A stretch of 64,000 bases of DNA from Macrotrachela quadricornifera (Eukaryota; Rotifera; Eurotatoria; Philodinida; Philodinidae), in NCBI GenBank assembly GCA_022393335.1, contig JAJEKB010020635.1, forward strand, positions 841,747 to 905,746, given 5' to 3'. This document shows positions 57,401-64,000 of the stretch, one piece after another (position 1 is the stretch's first letter; every line of letters begins with the position of its first letter). The position numbers and the translations under genes are program-made. The notes under the pieces are model-generated. The model was not told the DNA's origin, made no database searches, and saw only the letters and a list, made by a program, of their open reading frames with translations.

Positions 57401-58980
57401 AATCAAAAAGATTGTATAATTACATTTTTTATCAATTAAAAAGAATATCAATCATTATCTTCAGAGATCATTAATGAAGTCAATTTATTTTGTAGTAATT
57501 ATTGAAAATACAGAGCAACTCAATTGTGTTTCCTGCTTAATATTTTTTGTTTCTATCACTATACTTCTTTTATTTATTAACCTGCTATATACAATTAATT
57601 AGTTACTTGAGAACTTGTGTGGATGGTGAATTTGAATCAAAGATCGACTTTCTTTTATCATTAATATTTTTATATTTTCCTTTTGTTATACAAGATGTTT
57701 TCAATAACAGATTTTTCATAAGTTTTAACTTTGTTTTAATTTTTCTATCTTTGTCTTATTTAATAATGAATAGATATAATTTTAAGAGATCTATCTAAAT
57801 TTACAAATTTTACTTTTTATTTTCATTAATCAAAATAAGATGCATTACATTTTGTTTTCGCTATGATTGATGTTTTGAAAAAAAATGGATTTATCCATTA
57901 ACAGTTACTGAGAATAGAAAAAAAAAATTTCAAAAGAAAACAATAAATTTCTATGTAGCAGATTTTTTGAAATTATTAACATTATCATGCATTATTTTGT
58001 TACATGAACTGATGAATACACGTACACGATACTACAATCTATTCCATATCTTATAATGCATTCATAAATCTATATATTGTAATGTATTAAAATGACAACC
58101 TATTATGATCTATGAAATATTTTTCTTTGTCATTTAATTGCTTCCATTACTTTCTTTTAATATTTTATAATACATTAGTTACTGGAGAGCAAAAGAAGAT
58201 TGCTGACGTAATACTTTTTTATTATAACATATGGCAGTTCATCGACTTCAGTTTGCCTATCTAGCTAACTAATTATCTATTTATGTATCTGCCTAACTAC
58301 TTAGTTATATGTGAAATGAAAGGTTCATACATCTATTTCAAAATCAAAAGCAAGATCATATCAGGCTTGTACATATTTGTATAAAGGTATTTACCTCTCG
58401 AATTTAATTTTAATAATGAATTCAAAAGAAAAGAAAATATTCGAAAGCAATAAAATTAATGAGGCTATATCAATATGATGAATACAATTAAAAACAGTAT
58501 CTGTTTAAACAATGAATTCTAATACATTAAAATCTTATTGAATTATTCATTATTTTGACATTATATTACAATAGCATATTAAAATGTAATAGATGGTTTA
58601 AAATTTAAACATTTTTTCAGATAATACAATTCAAAAAAAAAGCATTTTTTATATAAACTTTAAGATCAAATAAGAGTATTAGAGAAAAATAAATTTTGTA
58701 AATTTTTTTAAATATTTTAATTAATGTAACATTTTGTTAGAATTGATATGAACTGAATGATAGCTTAATTGTTATCCTAGAAAAAAATATAATTAATTTC
58801 TATTCATTTATAAAGAAATTACAAATAAAAAAGATAAAATGAAATCAAATTTATGAATTATTCTTTAGACGTTGAGATTTTTTTTTAAGCTTAACAAAGT
58901 TTCTATTTTTTTAGTTATTCTCTGTTTATGTTAAAGAATAGAAATTATAAGAATAGATAAAATATTTATTATTCAATTCC
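57401..58980. other. Intergenic, diverged duplicate flank; no confident gene
   Basis: An 83-codon hydrophobic frame at 57,547-57,798 is Phe/Leu/Ile-rich as expected from T-rich DNA and is not called. 58,110-58,250 and 58,745-58,860 match other intergenic duplicates of the cluster (42.7 and 43.6/50.2 kb). Confidence 0.45.
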
Positions 58981-58984
58981 AACG

Positions 58985-59740
58985 ATACAACTAGTTTTCA
59001 TATATATATTTACCACTTGTCGGCATCGTTCTGGCAGGAGCAGGATCCCGCGTTTATAGAAGTCCTGGGATTTTTGATTGAAGAAGTTGACGAGTTCTCG
59101 GCGTTGAACTTTCTCTCATATAAATGATTCGAAAGAGAACAAAGTAAATAGCAGTCTGTCGGAGCTAAGTCAAGAGAATGAGCTGGATAAGGAACAGTAA
59201 TTCATCTGAGTCTCAATAATTTTTCGCGAATCGATTTTGGAATATGGGGTCTTGCGTTATCATACAAATAACAAAATTCGATCCTGCCTTGCCTTGAGTT
59301 TTTCGACAACTTGATCCAATTGTTGGCAGTAGAAATTGGTAGTGATGGTGCATCCCTTTGGAAGAATTTCCCCAATGAATAATCCCACTGACGCCCCACC
59401 ACACATTCAAATTCCATAGTTCCACGATTTGCCTAATTTTTTCAGATGTTTTTCCACCGCGGTATGAAAGCAGCCAAGCTGCTTTAAACGATCCACATCC
59501 AGTTCCATTAATCTAACGGAGAGAGGTGAATTGTCGAGTTCTAAATTACCATTTTTAAAACAATTGAACCAATGTTGTACTGTACGAATGGAGAGTACAT
59601 TCTCGTCCATCGTGCTGCATATGTTATTGGTTGAATCCGTTGCTTTACGACCTAGATGGAATTCATCAAGTAAAAGCAGATATTCACACTCCATATATAT
59701 ATATATATATTCTTTGTATGGAAACTTCTAGAACTTTTCA
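58985..59740 (-). pseudogene. Decayed mariner (D34D-type) transposase
   Basis: On the minus strand the N-terminal helix-turn-helix region is readable (LLLDEFHLGRKATDS, then IRTVQHWFNCFKNG, DNSPLSVR) from 59,694. After KHLKKLGKSWNYG about 90 residues, including the first catalytic Asp region, are deleted. The second half follows in another frame: LYDNARPHIP, then AHSLDLAPTDCYLL. Exactly 34 positions separate the Asp of YDNARPH from the Asp of APTD, the mariner spacing, with a TGA at the 19th of these. A further shift near 59,120 leads to NFFNQKSQDFYKRG and LPERCRQVV, the usual C-terminus. Terminal repeats are eroded (possible CTAG...TTTCATA words at both ends). It cannot encode an active enzyme. 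Confidence 0.85.
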
Positions 59741-60460
59741 TTTTTTTCTATATCTACTTCTCTATTAAAAGGTTGTCTAATTAAATTAACCGGACTTTTC
59801 TCTTGATTTGTTCACCTATGACATAGCATATTATGTTGTAAGATAATCGGTAGAGAATACGATAAAACTAAAAAAAACACAATTAAGTTTTAATTTTATT
59901 TAAAAACATTTTGAGAAGATTAAATTGATCTATGTCATGAACATGTAATAATCATGATGAAGAAGAAAAGAATTTTAATATATATTGCCGAAGTATTAAG
60001 TCGTTATTTTTATTTATAATCTTCAAATTTTCTCTATCAAATTTCTGTCATATTATACTTAAAAACTACAAACTCTTTCTCTTTAACGCTTAAAAATAAA
60101 ATGTCTCTTTCGTGCATAATTGTGATAACCAATATTAGAGACTAGTAAAACCATTTATGGAAAAACCCAAAAGTTTCTTAGATTAAGACGGTATGAGAGA
60201 TCATAGAAATAGAACAGAAACTCAAATATAATTTGAATTGTTGTCATTTTAAGTGATATCATTAAACACAATATCTAGATATCTGATGGAATCATTCTAT
60301 AAAATTGTAAGTGACTTGCTAGTGCATTCTGAAATAATTAAGTAAAAATTCAGTCGTAACAATCTTGAATATTGCAATCATCTTTGAATAGCATTGAGTA
60401 AACTTTTATATGCAAGATATTGCTTTAATTGATTGTTTATGTAATAAAAAAAATGAATGA
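59741..60460. repeat. Segmental duplicate B (partner at 51,625-51,665 and 52,254-53,060)
   Basis: 59,745-59,780 (TCTATATCTACTTCTCTATT, then AAAAGGTTGTCTAA) aligns with 51,628-51,660, and the sequence after the TTAA at 59,781-59,784 resumes the alignment at 52,254. It is therefore the empty-site version of the piggyBac locus. Confidence 0.75.
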
Positions 60461-63100
60461 AAGTATTCATAAGCAAAAAAAGATCTACTGGTGATATCCT
60501 ATGACGAGTAGTATTAAACATTATATTTTAACATTTTAATCGTTCGCCTTTAGAAATAATAAAAGATAAAAATCTTTTTTTTATGGATATCACACAATTT
60601 ATTACAACATTAATTTCAGTATTTTTTAATTCTTCCGTTAAAAAAAGTTCAAGTACATCAAAATTTTTGGATTTATATATTCTTAAAAAAAATGAATTTC
60701 GTAATCACTTTCTAATGGCAAGAAAACCATTGTTCAAAAAATTGGATTTTGTGCAAGTTTTTTTAAACACTACTGTATATATATGTACGTAATAAATTGT
60801 TTTTTTTCTATTAACGCCAAGTATAATATACTATTATAGAAATTCGTTATTCAATAACATTTTCATCAGTGAATAAGATTTTGAATATTTTATTCAGACT
60901 TTTGTTACCATATGAGATTGTACAATTAATTTTTTCGAAAATATATTTAAAATTAATATTAATGAACTAGGTCACTTTATCTCTTTCTATTGTATATATA
61001 TATATATACATTGAAAAAAAACAACTTGGTAGTACGAAAGTTAATAAAATATATCCCATATCACGTTCTTTTTCTTAAACTTCAATATTCAAAAAGAACA
61101 TTTTTTTCTTATAAAACTTGTATAAATGATAATTAATAATATATAGTTATGAGCTATGTAGTGCCTAGATGTAGTACTGCTCATCAATTAGATTGTGTTA
61201 TTATTAATAAAAAAGGGCTTGTATTCATTATTCTAATTGAATTGATAATATTTATTTTCCATAAAAAAAAAGATAAAATGTTTCTTATATATTTATCAGC
61301 TTTATATTGTTTAAGAATAAATGTATGACATCTTTTTTTTCTTTTCTTTAAGTATTGAATCATTAAGAGATCTTAACATTTATAAGATAATTAATATACG
61401 TCGAATATAAAAATAAACTCTGTTTTTACACTTGAGTTAAAAGATAGAATCTTTATATTGTACTCTAAGTTTTCTTCTTGCGAAACTTCAATATTTACGT
61501 AAGTAAGGATTTATTACTACAAAACTTTTTCCAATATGGTTCATGTTTTTCTTAAATATTAAAATGTTGTATCTAGATCCAATATTAAGAAGAAATGATT
61601 TGATTCAAAATATTTCTTTCATCCATGTAATATTGTTATTAAACAAAATAAAATTCAATTGAAGGAGATTTTCATGTTTTTATTATCTATTGAATAAATT
61701 TTTGTAGTATTTAAAAGGCTATCTCCTCCCAAATTGATTATCGATGCAGTACACATGACCTCTCTGAAATCTTCCACCAATGATGGACCTATAAAAGAAC
61801 ACTTAAGAATTTTCTTTTTCTAAATCTTAGCGTTCAGAAGTTTTGTACAGATCAAGGTCTAAAATGGACTCTTGGTCCGTACAAAGTTATTTTATTTGAA
61901 AGAGAATTCCTTACCCCTTTGGATGAGGGGAACGAAGTATTTTTATTGTAGCTCTGTTTAAGTTTGGGGAGCGTCAAATCTTCGAAGATCTGCGAAAACC
62001 ATTATAAATTATTCAGACATATGAAGTTTTGTACTGGACTAAAGCCTAATTAAAAAATCTTTTTCCCTCATTCGAAGAAGAATAGAATGCTCTAATAAAT
62101 AAAAAAGTTGCATTTGTTTAGAACAAAGTATACTAAAAAGAAATTTGCTCGAAGATTCACTATTAACATAAAAATCAGTTTTGAGGAAAATGCAACAACT
62201 GGTTTTTGTATTTTATCGACCTATTATGGCGGATGCATCATATGATCGAGAATTTGATTTTGTGACGGTATTGTGATATACAGATTTGTCATAATGGTAT
62301 AATCATCTTTTATACTACTGTGAAAACCTTATATCGCAGTACCTAATCCTTACACTGCAATACCGTACTATGCAATTCTTATACTACTACGATGCTATCT
62401 CTGACTGCTCACACGACTAACTCTTCTATGATTGCTGAAATTTCTAGAAAAAATTTCGATTATTTTGAACTTACCGCAAAATCAAATTCTCCAATAACTC
62501 AAATGTATAGATCAATGTTTCTAGCATTATATGCAGTTAATATAATGTAGTAATGTGTATGATTTTCTTCAGTTTTTACCTAATTTTGCTTAAAAATGTT
62601 GATACAGAGACTTTCAAATTAGTAATTCTCTTTGAAGTCTTTAAAAATTGGAATTTTTTTAACGCATATTTAAATTAAGGACCTTAGGTGACAGTTCTTT
62701 ACACTTTTCTTAAAAGTCATTTTTTTGACGGAAATCGAAATTTTTGAGGAGGAAACAACCTTCACTGATTCTGGTTTATGTTGATTTTCACAATCGATAG
62801 TGCGATTTCCTACCATTTTTAACATAAAAAAAACGTTTAGAAGACCTTTTTTTTAATGTTGCATGTATCTCCACTTGAGAAATCGATAGTACAAAAGTTT
62901 GATGAATAAATTCTTATTGAAAAACTTAGAGATCTTTAAAACATTTTTTTATTCCTTTAAATACAGTGAAAAATGTCACTAACATATGAATTTCTTATTA
63001 CAATTTTTGTAGATCTTTTCGCGGCGCATTTTTTAAAAATCATTCTCCTATGGTGAAATACATACCAAAGAAAAATTATGGCAATCATCCAAAATAGCAT
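60461..63100. other. Intergenic, no gene recognised
   Basis: AT-rich, including an (AT)n tract near 60,996-61,010. A 69-codon frame at 60,583-60,792 has no recognisable domain. 62,310-62,400 has loosely repeated TACTACTG/CAGTACC words. No RNA gene or transposon end identified. Confidence 0.45.
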
Positions 63101-63249
63101 TTATACATTTGAAATGAACTAAAAAAAGCCAAACAAGTGATTTCAAAAACACATACAAGAGATATGACAGTCTTTCACAATTTTTTCCATTCGTACGAGT
63201 AAGGAAAAGATTTGAAATAATTCATCAAAACAAAGGAAACGCATTCTTA

Positions 63250-63380
63250 CATATACAGAAACGATCTTCTGTCAAAGAATACTAAAAAATATTAAAAATA
63301 AATTTTATTTTTTCTAAATAACATATTATAGATTACAGTGAATACAGAATCATCTTTTCTTCAAAAACAAAAAATCAAAA
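63250..63380 (+). promoter_or_regulatory. Conserved 5' flank of receptor copy 7
   Basis: Contains GATCTTCTGTCAAAGAATAC, AAATAAATTTTATTTTTTCT and ACATATTATAGATTACAGTG in the order seen at copies 1, 5 and 6. Weaker homology continues upstream to about 63,110. Confidence 0.55.
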
Positions 63381-64000
63381 ATGGCTTCGTCATATACTGA
63401 ATCATTTTATTTTGCTAGAAAATATTTGATCATATATTGCACTACTTCCATTGGTATTCTGAGTATTATTGGTGGATGTCTTAATGTGATTGTATTTCTT
63501 AGTTTAAAAACATTTCGACAAAATTCATGTGCATTTTATTTAATGATCATGTCAGCTTATGATATTGGTCGAACCATATCAAATGTATTACCTTTTATCA
63601 TGCGTTGGGGTTTTGGAATAGATTGGGGTATATCTTCATTATTCTTTTGTAAAATAAGACTTGGCATGTTTACAACATGCACATTATGTTCAATGACATG
63701 TTTATGTTTAGCTACCATTGATCAATATTTTGCTACATCCACTCATCTTCGTTGTCAACAATGGTGTAATATTAAATTAGCTCATCGTCTTACAGTGATA
63801 TTTATCATTATTTGGACTCTACATGGGATTCCATTTTTGATATTCAATAATCAAATTATTTTACCTTCGACAAATACAATAACATGTCAAATCACAAATA
63901 ATAAATTCAATGAGTATCTTACATATGGCTATTATCTTACTCTTTCAAATCTCTCAAAAAATAATAGAAGAGTAGTTGGTTATTCTTTCTTTTCAAGATA
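63381..64000 (+). CDS. Rhodopsin-like GPCR, cluster copy 7, partial
   Basis: Opens at ATG 63,381 (MASSYTESFYFARK) and remains open to the window edge. TM1-TM4 and ECL2 match copies 1, 5 and 6: SLKTFRQNSCAFYLMIMSAY, Cys90, DQYFATST, IIWTLHGIPF, TCQITNN and YLTYGYYLTLSNL at the start of TM5. From about 63,952 the sequence no longer matches (SKNNRRVVGYSFFS, where other copies continue LLPL...VFGLMAY). It could be an insertion, a rearrangement breakpoint or a truncated gene; the rest is outside the window. TM5-TM7 and exon 2 are not seen. Confidence 0.75.
   Translation, partial: MASSYTESFYFARKYLIIYCTTSIGILSIIGGCLNVIVFLSLKTFRQNSCAFYLMIMSAYDIGRTISNVLPFIMRWGFGIDWGISSLFFCKIRLGMFTTCTLCSMTCLCLATIDQYFATSTHLRCQQWCNIKLAHRLTVIFIIIWTLHGIPFLIFNNQIILPSTNTITCQITNNKFNEYLTYGYYLTLSNLSKNNRRVVGYSFFSR

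Noticed and set aside
57547..57798. 83-codon hydrophobic ORF
   Set aside because: Its Phe/Leu/Ile-rich composition is what T-rich DNA gives by chance; there are no conserved motifs and no counterpart in the duplicate unit.
1..64000. CRISPR arrays, rRNA, tRNA, spliced-leader RNA and telomeric repeats
   Set aside because: Looked for by eye and not seen. The short tandem repeats present have degenerate units without regular unique spacers, and the rest of the window is eukaryotic in character.

Overview
This is an AT-rich animal nuclear window, most likely from a bdelloid rotifer (Rotaria- or Adineta-like). The evidence is the combination of genes. There is a multicopy family of small rhodopsin-like receptors with a DQY motif. 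There is a large protein with two R-S-ExE ADP-ribosyltransferase domains. There are intronless phytanoyl-CoA-dioxygenase-like and SABATH methyltransferase-like genes of a kind usually found in bacteria, fungi or plants. Introns are very short (48-75 nt), and there are many decayed DNA transposons and foldback elements. The species call is inference; no rRNA, tRNA, spliced-leader RNA or telomere repeat was recognised.

Layout. 1-24 kb is a gene-sparse mixture: a foldback element and a 35-bp minisatellite (1-2.8 kb), an intronless UBE2D-like ubiquitin-conjugating enzyme copy that has lost its catalytic cysteine and its start frame (4.3-4.7 kb), a nested repeat region (5.3-6.6 kb), a PhyH-family dioxygenase with unusually high GC (7.3-8.2 kb), a TA-flanked inverted-repeat element (9.4-10.2 kb), the tandem ADP-ribosyltransferase (11.9-13.9 kb, minus), a membrane-anchored 5'-nucleotidase-like ectoenzyme (15.4-17.0 kb, minus), a cluster of small repeats (17.8-18.8 kb) and a SABATH-like methyltransferase with a late frameshift (23.1-24.0 kb). 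24.7-30 kb holds an orphan seven-helix membrane protein and several decayed coding remnants.

30.7-64 kb is a receptor cluster: one copy on the minus strand (30.7-31.8 kb), then six on the plus strand (35.6, 39.6, 41.2, 45.9, 55.6 and 63.4 kb, the last cut by the window edge and losing homology near 63,952). The six receptor genes that are complete in the window each have one phase-0 intron inside the TM7 region, so exon 2 supplies the SPFYTY-type motif and the basic cytoplasmic tail. Continuous ORFs therefore miss or misread the C-terminus. Four copies share about 130 bp of upstream sequence, and at least two share about 700 bp of downstream sequence. The cluster grew by segmental duplication of gene plus flanks, and was later interrupted by a short piggyBac derivative (51.66-52.25 kb, with an empty site preserved in the sister duplicate), a decayed mariner (59.0-59.7 kb) and long foldback elements (34.4, 47.7 and 53.7 kb).

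No operon-like or pathway link joins these genes. The receptors, the ecto-nucleotidase and the orphan membrane protein are surface proteins. The dioxygenase and methyltransferase look like acquired small-molecule enzymes. The ADP-ribosyltransferase is a probable NAD-dependent protein modifier of a kind greatly expanded in bdelloids.
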